From Paralithodes platypus (lineage: Eukaryota; Arthropoda; Malacostraca; Decapoda; Lithodidae), in assembly GCA_032716605.1 (NCBI GenBank), contig CM064485.1:29868697-29932696 (forward strand): a DNA stretch of 64,000 nucleotides, read 5' to 3'. Shown piece by piece: positions 21,473-32,148 of the stretch (position 1 is the stretch's first letter; every line of letters begins with the position of its first letter). The position numbers and the translations under genes were made by a program. The notes beneath the pieces were generated by a model, which saw nothing but the letters and a program-made list of their open reading frames with translations, ran no database searches and was not told the DNA's origin.

Positions 21473-23469
21473 GTCAAGTCTGCATGGATACCTTCAGGCT
21501 CTGGAACAGTCTGTTGCGGGTCAGTAAGAGAACTGACGACTTCGTCCGCACCAGGCTGTCCACAGGTCCTGACATTCACTGCCACAGTGGGAGAATCTGG
21601 AGGAGAGGAATCAGGGGACCTATGGTAGGGTTTCAACATATTTATATGGAATACTTGCGTGGGCTTTCTCCTGTCTGGGGTAGTCACTAGATAATCGGTA
21701 ATGCTCACCCTCTGAATGATCTTATATGGGCCCCTGAACTTGGCAGATAAAGGTTGGCCAAAAAGGGGGAGCAGGACCAAAACCTCATCACCGGGCTGAA
21801 ACTCCCTCTCACAGGCTTTTCTGTCATACCAGTTCTTCATGGAGCTTTTAGCCACTGTCAAGTTTTGAGCGGCAAACTCACATGAGGATCTCAGTCGGGT
21901 TTTGAAATCTGAAACATACTTGAGGAGGTTTTGGTTCCCCTCCTGGCCAACTAGGCTATCCTGCAATAGTTGCAAAGGACCTCTTACCTGGTGACCGAAA
22001 ACTAGCTCATTAGGGGAAAAACCCAGGGATTCAGTTGGAACCTCACGAGTAGCAAATAAAAGAAAAGGTACCCCCTTATCCCACTCAACTCCGGTCTCTG
22101 TACAATACTTACGTAACATTCCCTTTAATGTCTGGTGATATCGTTCGAGAACCCCTTGACTCTCTGGGTGGTAGGTGCTAGACTTAACATGCTCGATACC
22201 CAACTCCTTCAGGGACTGCTGGAAAATGTTAGAGGTAAAATTAGTTCCTTGATCACTTTGCACCTCATGGGGGAAACCCATTCTGGTGAAGAATTTGAGC
22301 AGTTCCTTGATAACAGTTGGAGCAGAGGTAGTCCTTAAGGGTATAGCCTCTGGGTAGCGAGTTGCCATTTCCATAATAGTTAATAAATAATTGTTACCTT
22401 GGGAAGTCTTAGGCAATGGGCCTACAATGTCCACTACCACCCGAGTAAAAGGATTCTTGAAGACGGGCAAGGGCACCAGAGGATGTACAGGCACCTTCTG
22501 ATTGGGTTTTCCTGTCATCTGGCAAGTGTGACACACTCTACAAAACTCCACTACATCTGCACGCATTCCTGGCCAGTGAAAGTGGGCTCTGATTCTGTCT
22601 AGAGTTTTTCTCACACCTAGGTGTCCTGCCAATGGTATACAATGTGCCATTTCCAAGATATCTCTACGACAAGGTTTGGGGACTACTACTTGATGGACGT
22701 CCCAGGCCCCGTCATCGATTGGTCTGTGTGGCTGTCTCCATCTACGCCACAATACTCCTCCTTTGAGGTAGAAACATTCACCACCCTCCTTCTCACATTC
22801 CTCTTCACTCACGGCCCTGGCAGCTAATTCCTTGCATTCACTATCATCTCTCTGTAGCTCTACCAGGCCACTAGGACAATTTGGAGGGGTTTCATGGTCA
22901 TCGTTAGGGTCAAGATGAGCCATAAAGGTGTCAGATAAATCCACCTCAGTCACATCATCAGGCACAGTTGGAGCGTCATTCCCACTCTCATCATCCCTTT
23001 CATCAACTCTTACATTCGGAACATTTCTGTCTGAGGGAACTGCTACTTGAGACATTGAACGTGTGACAGCACACACAGGGAATACTGTTGGCATCTCCTT
23101 TTCGAGCTCACCGGTTAGTGGCTCGTTAACAGGGAAAAGTGACAAAATGGGGTCTGGTCGGACCTTCTCACCTGCTACATCATTCCCCAAAAGGAGTGTT
23201 ACCCCGGGCACAGGGATATCTTGGGACCTACACAAAGCTATGGTGGCCTCACCCTGTAGTAACTCACATTCAATTTCGCCTTTTACCAAGTGTGCATAAA
23301 ATTGGCCTCCAGCACCTCTCATTACAACTGGTTCGCCAGGTGGGCACTCAGTGTAAGGATTCACCATGAGGGTGCTAGTAGAACCTGTGTCTCTCAGAGT
23401 TTTTACCTCATGCATACAACCATTTAATCTCACGTTGCCAGATGAAATAAAGAGACGGTAACTGTCCTA
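21433..23469 (-). CDS. Gypsy-2 protease-integrase ORF
   Basis: Open from after a TAG (complement of 23467-23469) to 21433. Protease begins LRDTGSTSTLM and continues to VTLLLGNDVAG. After an acidic linker comes the integrase zinc domain (MAHCIPLAGHLGVRKT, then CRVCHTC), the catalytic core (VVDIVGPLP, QSDQGTNF, QGVLERY) and a GPY/F module (GPYKIIQRV, then HINMLKPYHR). The open frame runs on past the integrase and ends in FSIIQ, overlapping the RT N-terminus in another frame. The protein would process Gag-Pol and insert cDNA. No defect is visible in this stretch, but the element as a whole is dead. Confidence 0.88.
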
Positions 23470-23815
23470 CACTGATGGTGAAATTATTATTGGCTTAACC
23501 CTAGTGGGTTGCACCACACATGCTACTGCACCCCTGTCTAGATGATTTACGTTAGCTGCTAGGTACTCCTTCTGTCGAGAGTCCTGCATTAAAGGAACTT
23601 TTGGTGCTAGGTACTCCTTCTGTCGGGAGTCCTGCATTAAAGGCACATATGGAGTTTGAGATACGGCGGCAACTGTCTTCCCCGATCTCTCTGTTCTCTC
23701 CTTGGCCCAGCAATGATAAGCAAGGTGGCCTCTCTTGCCACAAAAAGTACATACTTTAGGGGATACGGGAACGTTCCCTCTTTGAGCATTACTATTACTT
23801 TGGGCCCACCTCTGT
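23470..23815 (-). pseudogene. Gypsy-2 nucleocapsid zinc knuckle and gag-pol junction, out of frame
   Basis: Minus-strand CTFCGKRGHLAYHC is a CCHC knuckle (CX2CX4HX4C). It lies in a different frame from the main Gag ORF, implying a one-base slip near 23,810. The peptide MQDSRQKEYLA is duplicated head to tail (23560-23643). The frame is then the same as pol but is interrupted by the TAG at 23467-23469. Confidence 0.8.
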
Positions 23816-25025
23816 TACCATTGCCCTGAGTCGCATTTTTAGTTGGGGGAACAATTCTATTTTGGCTAGCTGGGGAAGACATTACAGGCTTGTGACTGGG
23901 TCTGTCAGATTTGTGATTGGGATACTTAAAATTAGAACTAGAATTATCGTAGGGCTTCTTTCCACGAAATTTGTTGTTGAGCATGTATGTGTCAGCCATG
24001 TCAGCGGCGTCGGCAAGACAATCTACCTTTTTCCCCTTTAAATGATAGGATACAGAAGAATCAATTTTCCATAGAAAATTTTCTAACAGGACCAACTCCT
24101 TCAGATCGTTGTAGCTTGTGACTTTCTTACTCTTGACCCAATGATTGAAAGTTTTAGTCATGGTCCTGGCAAATACCTTATGGGTTTCTTCTACTTTCTT
24201 CTGGTTTTTACGGAAAGATTGCCTGTAAGCCTCAGGCTGCAATTGATAGGTTTTTAGGATAGCTTCTTTGAGATTGTCATAATCCTGCCTAACTTCTGCT
24301 ACTTCTGACAAATACGTGGCTCGAGCCTGCCCTGTCAAAACGGTTTGTAACATAAAAGGCCATTGATCTCTTGTCCACTTCATACCTCCAGCAACTTCCT
24401 CAAACAAAACAAAGAAATCCTGCACATTATCCTCAGTGAAAGGTGGAATGACACTAGTCATAGTCAATCCCAGAGGGGGAGCAATTAAAGGAGCATTTGT
24501 ATTGACATTTAGTTGAGCCGTACGATATTGATATTCATAATGTTCGGTCTTTATTCTGGCTTCTTCGATATTTGCTCTGGCTTGTTCGGCATTTATTCTG
24601 GCTAGTTCTATATTTAGTCCGGCTTGTTCGGTCGTTGCTCTGGCTTTGATGCTGGCTTCTTCGGTATTTGCTCTGGCTTTTATGCTGGCTTCTTCGATAT
24701 TTATTCTGGTTAGTTCTATTTTTAGTCTGGCTTGTTCTAGTTCGAATATTTGATCACCGGTCAAACCAGGTGGCAATTGTATATCAAGTTGGCTAGGTTT
24801 ACTCGGGATCCCACCAACTGCTCCGTCTCCCTCCCAGCCTTCTACAGGGAACAGGTGGGTTTTTATGGTCTGAGCCACCTCTACTTTGGACATGTTTGAG
24901 ACAGTTAATTGGAGATGTGAGGCAAGCACTTTCAGTTCGGATTTTGACAGACAGTCAATATCAGGGGCTGTGGATTCTGATTCTATGAAAACTCGAGCAT
25001 CTTCGTCATTAATTAAATGAGGCAT
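23637..25025 (-). CDS. Gypsy-2 Gag
   Basis: Starts with ATG at 25025 (MPHLINDEDARVF) and forms the particle core. Residues about 100-165 are an 11-residue repeat rich in Glu, Ala, Ile and Arg (EEASIKARANT, EEARIKTEHY), predicted coiled coil. The capsid-like region runs from about 190 to 370 (FFVLFEEVAGGMKW, YQLQPEAYRQSF, FNHWVKSKKV). The C-terminus is basic and Ser/Asn-rich. The final ~60 codons are out of frame relative to the zinc knuckle. The capsid part is homologous to Gypsy-1 and Gypsy-3 Gag (LQPE.YR..F). Confidence 0.85.
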   Translation of the reverse strand: MPHLINDEDARVFIESESTAPDIDCLSKSELKVLASHLQLTVSNMSKVEVAQTIKTHLFPVEGWEGDGAVGGIPSKPSQLDIQLPPGLTGDQIFELEQARLKIELTRINIEEASIKARANTEEASIKARATTEQAGLNIELARINAEQARANIEEARIKTEHYEYQYRTAQLNVNTNAPLIAPPLGLTMTSVIPPFTEDNVQDFFVLFEEVAGGMKWTRDQWPFMLQTVLTGQARATYLSEVAEVRQDYDNLKEAILKTYQLQPEAYRQSFRKNQKKVEETHKVFARTMTKTFNHWVKSKKVTSYNDLKELVLLENFLWKIDSSVSYHLKGKKVDCLADAADMADTYMLNNKFRGKKPYDNSSSNFKYPNHKSDRPSHKPVMSSPASQNRIVPPTKNATQGNGNRGGPKVIVMLKEGTFPYPLKYVLFVAREATLLIIAGPRREQRDRGRQLPPYLKLHMCL

Positions 25026-25088
25026 GATTAATATTTGATTTTTAAGTAGTGAAACGGTAATGAAACTGAGTGAAACTGTATGAAACGA

Positions 25089-25106
25089 ATCCTGGTGAGG
25101 TCGCCA
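25089..25106 (-). other. Gypsy-2 primer-binding site
   Basis: The minus strand reads TGGCGACCTCACCAGGAT just inside the 5' LTR, after GAAGAG. This is the fullest version of the PBS shared by all three gypsy copies. Confidence 0.75.
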
Positions 25107-25112
25107 CTCTTC

Positions 25113-26737
25113 TGTTACGTATCTTGATCCTCAAGTGGTTAACTTGATGAATCTAGATAGCACAGAGATATATATTAAGGTATCAGTCAGCTGAAGGCAA
25201 AACAAAAGTAAAATCTAAAAAAAAAAAATCCTGTTGTTGCTTCCTTTCCTTTTGGATCTTAGGACTTAGTATCCTTTATTGACTGATACTCTTTAATTAT
25301 GAAAAATACTGAAACTAATTAAAGTCATGTAGTATTTATAAAGAATTATTATTTAACCGAAGCTTAGTAGGCTATGGTTATGAACCGAAGAAGTTATATC
25401 TAAAGAAGGACTATTAATTCTATAAAAAGTCTTGAAAGATAAATATTAAAGTAAGAATATTTCTGTCTCTTACCCTTTTTTAAATGAATAGATAGTTTTC
25501 TTATATGTCCTTTTATTTATATTTAATGTAATTATTCTTGGTTCTTGTCTTACGTTGATAGTATTATATTATTATTATCATCAGGATTAATATCAAAGTC
25601 ACATAAAAAGTTAGATATATATTTAAGAATTAGTTAAATGTATTTCTTAACCACGTAACATTGAGGTTTGATTATGAGTACATTAAGTTACAGGATCGCT
25701 TCATAGATTCGATTCAGGTCTCACTCAAATAATATGAAAAGCAAAAATAATATTTTGAAGCTAAAATAATTTTCTTCAGCTTAGGAAATCACTAGAAGTA
25801 ACATTAAAACAACCATGTTAGTCTAAGGCGATATTACTAATACGAGACAATAGCATCACCGTACTAAGCACCGTTAAGCAATGTAAGCTTAATTAAAAGA
25901 AAATGAAATAACTCGTAAGTATTAATATAAAACAATAGTATTACTTTCATCATAACCCAACTACTTAAAGAGTTGTTTTAGTCCACAAGTTAGTCAACTA
26001 AAATAGTTAAGTACATAATAGTAGCGTTAACGTTAATTCCCAATCAAATAGTTAAGTACATAATAGTAGCGTTAACGTTAATTCCCAATCAAAGAGTTAA
26101 GTTCATAATAGTAGTGTTAACGTTAATTCCCAATCAAATAGTTAAGTACATAATAGTAGCGTTAACGTTAATTCCCAATCAAATAGTTAAGTACATAATA
26201 GTAGCGTTTAATGTTAATTCTTCCCAATCACATATCTCACTAACCAACATAACGTAAGTGTTTACACCGAACACACTTAACACACACTTATATAATCTGA
26301 CTGACCGTCACAAACCCATTATAATACTTCACCCCGTCTTCCTCCAGCTGCAAGTTAACCTTCCCCAACTCCAAATGAGACTGATTTGAATGCCCACTAC
26401 TCGGGTCTTATATACTAAGCAATGATGGTGTAGGAACGAATCAGGTGGCGAGTGATGGTGCGCGCCCCTATCACAGCTCCTCGAGTTGCGTAGCAAGTGC
26501 GTGGTCCAATGGGGTCTCCTGGCGTCGATCATACGTCATAGCGTCGGGTCATCAAAGTAGTTTGCAGGGTCCCCTATGACGCACGCAGGTGTGAAGGCTT
26601 GTTTGCTGGTATGCGGACGAGCTGGTTTCCCCCTCGCTGGTTTGCTCGCTGGTCTGCTTCGCCGCCTGTGTAGTTTGGCACTCCTTCAACTCTAATTCTA
26701 AGTCTTAAATTAACATACAGGGCTCCGTATGTCAGAC
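25113..26737 (-). repeat. Gypsy-2 right (5') LTR, 1625 bp
   Basis: Aligns with the left LTR from TGTTACGTATCTTG to CCGTATGTCAGAC. It contains five 45-bp minisatellite units and no C-family insertion, so it gives the empty-site state. One unit reads AAAGAGTTAAGTTCATAATA, the likely target context. Confidence 0.9.
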
Positions 26738-26830
26738 TGTCAAGAAGGTGTCAAGAAGATCTTTCATTTATTTTTTGTTATTCATTTATTTATGTTTTCA
26801 TGTTGCAACTTTACCTCCAGACATAGTAAT

Positions 26831-27043
26831 TTAACCCCTTCTGAACCGGCGACGTCTTTTTCATTATATTCTGGCAACTATTAGACTATTTCATTCAGCT
26901 TAGGAAGAACGTCTACCCATTAAAAGGTTTCAAACTATATAAATTAATAATTTTACCTCCCATACATCTTTCCTAAGCTTCATACAAATGTCTAAACATA
27001 GCTGAAATAATACAACAGACGTCGCCGGTAGTGAAAAGGTTAA
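26831..27043. mobile_element. A-family TTAA palindromic element
   Basis: TTAACCCCTTCTGAACCGGC to GTCGCCGGTAGTGAAAAGGTTAA, with inverted arms. Non-coding. Confidence 0.85.
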
Positions 27044-27284
27044 ATAACTCCTATTACTGAAAGGCTGCCGGTAAAAAATATATATACTCATGTTAAGATA
27101 AATAATATTATATTTTGAACCAAAAAACAATAATATACAACAAATATTGGTCATTGTTAACATCTTACCTGAAATACGCTGGTAATTGTTGGTATCCAGG
27201 TCACAACATAATTCAGATTAGACAGAAGGCAAAGAAGAGTTACAAAATCAATACTATAGTCCATTCATTATAAAGAGGCCAGAA

Positions 27285-27456
27285 ATACTTCAAATCTCTG
27301 TAACTCAAAAACTGCTACAGCAAATGGGCTGTACATTTTTACACCTATTCCCTAGCTGACTCTTCCCAAACGAAAGAAATATTAGCTCGATTACTCTTGT
27401 CGTTTTTTAGTTATAGAGGTTAGTCGTCACGATTGTTGGCCTACTTACATAACGGA
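27285..27456 (+). repeat. Unclassified repeat F, copy 1
   Basis: Matches 31585-31760 in inverted orientation, sharing CACCTATTCCCT, GCTGAC, TCTTCCCAAA and GGCCTACTTAC. No coding capacity or terminal repeats seen. Flanks 27044-27284 and 27457-27639 hold nothing recognised. Confidence 0.6.
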
Positions 27457-27639
27457 CTAATAGCTATAACAGATGTAAAGAATTAAGTACCTTATATTAT
27501 TTTTATTTTTCATTTTGTGTTTCCTGAAGAACGTATTGTAAGTTATAAGGATACATTTTACAAGTATACAATTCATTTGAACAACGTTTATAATATCAGC
27601 TAGATTGCCAGTGCAATCAATTCGAATCTCAGAAGAACG

Positions 27640-28255
27640 TCACCATCTCGGATGAGATGGAGAGATGGTGTGAATAAAGCGTTGAAAGATAGAGAGATGA
27701 CTGATGAACAGGCAAGAGAAGAGAAGGAATGACTGGAGAATGCTTGTGAATGGATGATTGATAACATGGTCGTAGGGAGTGGGGGTCGGGCGCCAGCTCG
27801 ACTAGATAACAATATGTCAGTTGCCTAGCCCAGATAGCTGGTGGTGTAATGTAATGATTAGAGTGTTTGAAAATATGTGTGCGATAACCCAGGTTCGATT
27901 CCCGATGGATCACATACAGTATATGCTCTCCTTAATTTTATTGGAGGTGTTTGGTGTTGTGGTGAAATTAATAAAATATAGGATATATAGGAAGGGCCCT
28001 GCCTGGAAGCATGTGGGTGGGCATTGTGGTGTAGTTCCACTGCGTGTCTGCCTGCTGTGACTGGAACCTCTCTGGGAGGTCTAGGACCTGAGAATCTTTT
28101 GCTAGAGACCCCTCATGGTCCTTGGTCTCTGGGTCTTCTCCTGGGCAACCTAGATGTGTGTGAATTATTTATGTATATATTATATTTCCGTTTTGTTCGA
28201 GCTCTGTCTCGAGTCGGCCACCCCCAGCTATGGGGTATGTGCCTGGGTACATACA
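27640..28255 (+). repeat. 3' end fragment of the RTE-like LINE, split by a SINE-like insert
   Basis: Bases 27700-27830 match 41610-41725 (GAGAATGCTTGTGAAT, GGGTCGGGCGC, GACTAGATAA). Bases 27991-28255 match 41737-42020 (GCCTGGAAG, TGGTCTCTGGGTCTTCTCCT, GAGTCGGC). It is the 3' UTR and last codons of the LINE family at 38.7-42.0 kb. Confidence 0.75.
27836..27990 (+). repeat. tRNA-headed SINE-like insertion in a LINE fragment
   Basis: A-box-like AATGATTAGAGTG and B box GGTTCGATTCC lie about 45 bases apart. The insert interrupts the LINE 3' fragment between CCTAGCCCAG and GAAGGGCCCTGCCTGG. Confidence 0.55.
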
Positions 28256-28337
28256 TAAATATATTATATGGCACCCTGTCACTCACAAAAGAAAAAGTTA
28301 AATGTTTATAATCGACAGAATATTTGGGTGAAACATC

Positions 28338-28790
28338 TTAACCCATACAGTATCGGTGACATCCTTTTCAATATATTCTGGCAACTATTAGACGGTTTTA
28401 TTCAGCTTAGGAAGGACGTCTACTAATGAAAAGGCCACGGGCTATCTCAATTCATCCAATCAGCTACAATATATCTTTCCTAAATCGTTTAAATGTAGCT
28501 GAACTCAAATTTTAAAGTTTTCTTCCTAGACCTCCACCAAGCTTAAACAAACATCCCCAAGATTCCCATTCTAGATAAATTTGTACATTTTTCGGTAGAA
28601 AAATGTCCCGGCCGAAGGCCGATTCCTATAAAATTACAGGCTCGCCACTGCTCGCCAGGAAGATATCGACACTTAAATGGAAGGAAATCGACAATCTAAT
28701 GGGCCGACCGTCTTGAAATCTGTAAACTAATGGGGCTAAACATGAGGGAGAAGAAGGGCCAGAAAAAAAAAATAATGCAACCAATGGTAC
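28338..28790. repeat. Truncated A-family element fused to a B-family fragment (minus)
   Basis: Starts TTAACCCATACAGTATCGGT (A type). From about 28,515 it reads as reverse-orientation B sequence (CTAGACCTCC, GGCCGAAGGCC, GGGGCTAAACATGAG). The A right arm and the B terminus are missing. Confidence 0.65.
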
Positions 28791-28847
28791 AGCTTGCTAG
28801 AGAAGAGGTCTGAGCTACAATCCCGAATTCGGGGCTCTTAGTCGTCG

Positions 28848-29187
28848 TTAACCCCTTCTGTACCAGTGCCGTCTTTTTAACCCCTGCTGTACCGGCGACG
28901 TCTTTTAAATTAAATTTTATTTCAGCTACATTGAGACGATTTTATGAAGCTTAGGAAAGATATATGGTAGCTAAAACGATTATGAAGCTTAGGAAAGATA
29001 TATGGTAGCTAAAACGATTAATTGAGATAGTCTGCAGCTTCTTAATGGGTAGACGTCCTTCCAAAGCTGCATGAAATAGTCTAATAATTGCCAGACCTAT
29101 AGCAAGCCTATAATTTTGGAAGAACCGTCAATCGGCCGGGACATTTGTCTACCAAAAATGTACAAATTAATCTAGAAGGTGGATCTA

Positions 29188-29232
<45 letters not shown>

Positions 29233-29317
29233 TTTGATGGAGGTCTAGGGAGGAAACTAAAGGGAAAAAAATATATATGAAATAATCGACCAAAAAATAA
29301 ACCCTTCCCCCTCAATT
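28848..29317. repeat. A-family element with duplicated start, followed by a B-family fragment (plus)
   Basis: TTAACCCCTTCTGTACC occurs at 28848 and a second start at 28877, then the A body to about 29,098. It switches into the B body (AGCAAGCCTATAATTTT) with a T-run at 29190-29228 and ends near TTCCCCCTCAA. Confidence 0.65.
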
Positions 29318-29380
29318 ATTACTGAGGGTTTTGATTGGTCCCGCCATTTTCAAGTCCTATTTTTTAGTTTGTCCCCAAGA

Positions 29381-29568
29381 TTAACCCCTTCTAACTATAT
29401 TTAGACGATTATGTGCAGCTTAAGAAGGCTCTGTGGTTAGTAAGATGGGTTAATTAAAGATAGTTCGAAGCCTGTTAATTTGCTGGAGGACCTTTTTAAA
29501 CTGAATAATATCGTCTATTATTACCCAGTATAAAATTTGTAAAACAGAACTGGTACTGAACGGGTTAA
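29381..29568. mobile_element. A-family TTAA element
   Basis: TTAACCCCTTCTAACTATAT to GTACTGAACGGGTTAA. Its right TTAA (29565-29568) is also the left TTAA of the next B element. Confidence 0.75.
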
Positions 29569-29935
29569 GGAGAGGCAGACCGTTTGTCTGGACCCCCTTC
29601 TCCCTAATGTTTTGCCCCACTGTGTTTTGAGATTATAAGACGTTCGGCCCATTAGTTTGGCGATTTTAACACCTTTCGCCCCAGTTCGTTGTCAATGTTA
29701 AGACCTTTCGTGCCATTTAGGTGTCGGTTATTTCCTGGCGAGCGATAGCGAGCCTGCAATTTTAAGAGGAACCGGCCTTCGGCCGGATTTTTTTTTTTAC
29801 CAAAAATGTAAAAATGTATCTTGAAGGTGGGTCTAGGGGGTGTTTTTCTAAGCATGATGGAGGTCTAGGGCGGAAATTAAAAACATATATGAATAACTTT
29901 ATTAATAGACCAAACAAACGGCCAGCCCCCCTTAA
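29565..29935 (+). mobile_element. B-family TTAA element (complete, 371 bp)
   Basis: TTAAGGAGAGGCAGACC to GCCCCCCTTAA, with the standard B landmarks, including the GGCCTTCGGCC hairpin. Downstream (29936-30187) are decayed scraps of B sequence such as GGAGCGATAGCGAACC. Confidence 0.85.
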
Positions 29936-30187
29936 GAATATAGCGCCTCCCCCAGACCTTCTTAACAAAACTAAATTGTTCTAAACATGTACAATTTTCA
30001 GCGGGTGTTCTCCTATATTGCAAGCTAAGTATCGCTAACCCACAAATAATTGACACTTGACTGGGGTGAAACGTCCTATAATCGCTAAGCCAATGAGGTG
30101 AAGCGTCTTAAAATCTTCAAGCTAATGGAGCGATAGCGAACCTGCAATATAAGAGAAATCGAAACAAGTTTTACCAAAATAAAATGT

Positions 30188-30565
30188 ATACCCTCATTGT
30201 TCCCTGATTAAATAGCACTGTATGAATATTCCCATATTCAAAATATGCTATAGGGGTGCAATGCCTGGTGAGTTATCTGCTCAACAGGTGGCGTTGTGTG
30301 TGTGTAAGTGTGAGAGTCCGAGTGTAGGGGATGAGACAGTGAAGCACGGGAACGAGATGGTTTCAGAGATGGGGTCGTTTCGGGCCATGAGTGAACACCG
30401 TGCCTCATGTGAAGGCAAGATAGCAGGTGCTCGTTGTACTCTACGTGCTTCACATGTCTCACTCCCTAGACTGGAACAAGACCTCACGGGCTTCACTGTT
30501 CATTGTAAAGCGGTGAATGTTAAGGCTCTCAGCCTATGCCCGAGAGGAAGTAAGTTGGAATATAG

Positions 30566-30600
<35 letters not shown>
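30188..30600 (+). repeat. Retroposon with poly(A) tail (5'-truncated copy of a SINE family)
   Basis: From TACCCTCATTGTTCCCTGAT to a long A-run (30566-30600). It matches 51417-51805 read on the minus strand, including CAATGCCTGGTGAGTTATC and GCATAGGCTGAGAGCC in complement. The other copy has a tRNA-like head that this one lacks. An open frame crosses it but is not conserved. Bases 30601-30949 hold no recognised feature. Confidence 0.75.
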
Positions 30601-30602
<2 letters not shown>

Positions 30603-30949
30603 TGAAAGGCAGTTTTTTTTTTCTTTCTCTCTCTCTCCTGACCCATAAGTTTACACTACATCCTATTTTCCGGTACGGCATTTTAGCCGGAGGGAGCGGA
30701 GGGCGGGGAGATAGCCTTTTACTTTGCTGTCGTATTCTTCTGCTATAAACTGTCCGTGTCTAGTAGTATTAAGGCCGGACCACCTAGTAGGGACCGCAAG
30801 GTGTGTGTGGTCGGAGTATCTATGTAACTATCTGTAACTTTTTCTTTGATATATAGGTTGTAGGGATCTGGATAATGATTGTTTTATTCTATGGAACAAA
30901 CTTCAAACAAATTACTCGAACATGGCAAACATAATCCAATCACTGACCA

Positions 30950-31181
30950 TTAACCCGTTCAGTACCGGTATCGTCCGTTTATCTTTATTCTGGCTACTTG
31001 TAGACGGTTTTATTCAGTCTTTTAAAAAAAAAAAAAAAAATCAAGGTTCTCCAGAATTAACAGGTTTCGAACTATCTAACATAACACTTTCTACTAGCAC
31101 AGATCCTTCTTTAACTGCACACAATCGTCTACATAAAGCTAGAATAAAATAGAACCACGTCGCCGGTACAGAAGGGGTTAA
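30950..31181. mobile_element. A-family TTAA palindromic element
   Basis: TTAACCCGTTCAGTACCGGT to TCGCCGGTACAGAAGGGGTTAA in good inverted symmetry, with an internal A-run near 31025. It shares TTAA 31178-31181 with the following element. Confidence 0.85.
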
Positions 31182-31544
31182 GGGAGGATGGGCGTATTTA
31201 TATGCTCATGTAGGTATCTTTATATTATTTGTTTAGTTTCCTCCCTAGACCTCCATCAAGCTTAAAAAACATCCTCCCAAGACCCTCCTTCAAGATAAAT
31301 GTATACAGTTTTCGATAGAAAAATGGCCCGGCCAAAGGCAGGTTCCTCTTGAATTACAGGCTCGCTATTGCTCGCTAGGAAAATAATTAGACCTAAATGA
31401 CACGAAAAGTCTTAATATTGATAAATAAATGGGGCAAAAGGTCTTATATCGCCAAATTGATGGACCCAACGTCTTATAATCTTAAATCTGATGGGGCTAA
31501 ACATGAGAAAGAAGGGGACCAGAAAATCTACCCATCTCCCTTAA
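31178..31544 (-). mobile_element. B-family TTAA element (complete, inverted)
   Basis: TTAAGGGAGGATGG to CCATCTCCCTTAA. It is the reverse orientation of the family, with CCTCCCTAGACCTCCATCA and GGCTCGCTATTGCTCGC. Confidence 0.85.
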
Positions 31545-31584
31545 TTTGAAACCCACCCGTTCAATGGTGGGCTGAGCTATGCCA

Positions 31585-31760
31585 TGTTCCAAGTAAGTAG
31601 GCCAAAACTCTAGAACTCAAACCTCTATAACTCACAAACAAGTAGAGTAATGGAGCTAATACTTATACCATTTGGGAAGGGTCAGCCAGGGAATAGGTGT
31701 GTACATTTACAGCCTATTTGCTCTAGCCCTTTTTGAGTGACAGAGGTTAGGATTCAGCCT
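31585..31760 (-). repeat. Unclassified repeat F, copy 2
   Basis: Inverted relative to 27285-27456, with about the same length and shared blocks as listed there. Function unknown. Confidence 0.6.
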
Positions 31761-31805
31761 ATCTGGACTGCTTGTTTGGAACAGGGTATAGTGTTAGGTG
31801 GTCCA

Positions 31806-32148
31806 TTAAGGGGGGGATTTCCACTTGAGGGATTTTTTTTTTCTTGACCCTTTTCTCTCCCTCATGGTTAGCCCCATTGCTTTTGATATTTGAAGACGTT
31901 CGCCCCATTAGTTTGGCGATTTTAAGAACTTTCACCCCATTTCTGTAAATTTTAAGACTGTGTGCCATTTAGGTGTCGATTTTTTCCTGGCGAGCGATAG
32001 CGAGCCTTTAATTTAAGAGAAACTCGCCTTCGGCCGGGAAATGTTTTTTTTACCAAAAAATATACAAATTTATCGTAAAAGGGGTTCTAGGGGGAATAAT
32101 GTTAAGATTGATGGAGGTCTAGCGAACTAACTAAAAACCTCCCCTTAA
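31806..32148 (+). mobile_element. B-family TTAA element
   Basis: TTAAGGGGGGGATTTCC to CCTCCCCTTAA. Shares TTAA 32145-32148 with the next, oppositely oriented B copy. Confidence 0.8.

Larger units (their letters stand above)
17876..26737 (-). mobile_element. Gypsy-2: Ty3/gypsy retrotransposon, minus strand
   Basis: Reading leftward from 26737: 5' LTR, PBS, gag, protease, integrase, truncated RT, purine tract (reverse complement of CTCCCCCCTAG), 3' LTR. Beyond the 3' LTR lies a second, deleted internal fragment (17505-17868), so two elements share one LTR in a tandem arrangement. Integrase precedes RT. The RT palm end and all of RNase H are missing. Confidence 0.9.

Noticed and set aside
30222..30605. 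127-codon open frame ending in polylysine
   Set aside because: It crosses a poly(A)-tailed retroposon. The homologous copy at 51.4-51.8 kb does not preserve the whole frame.
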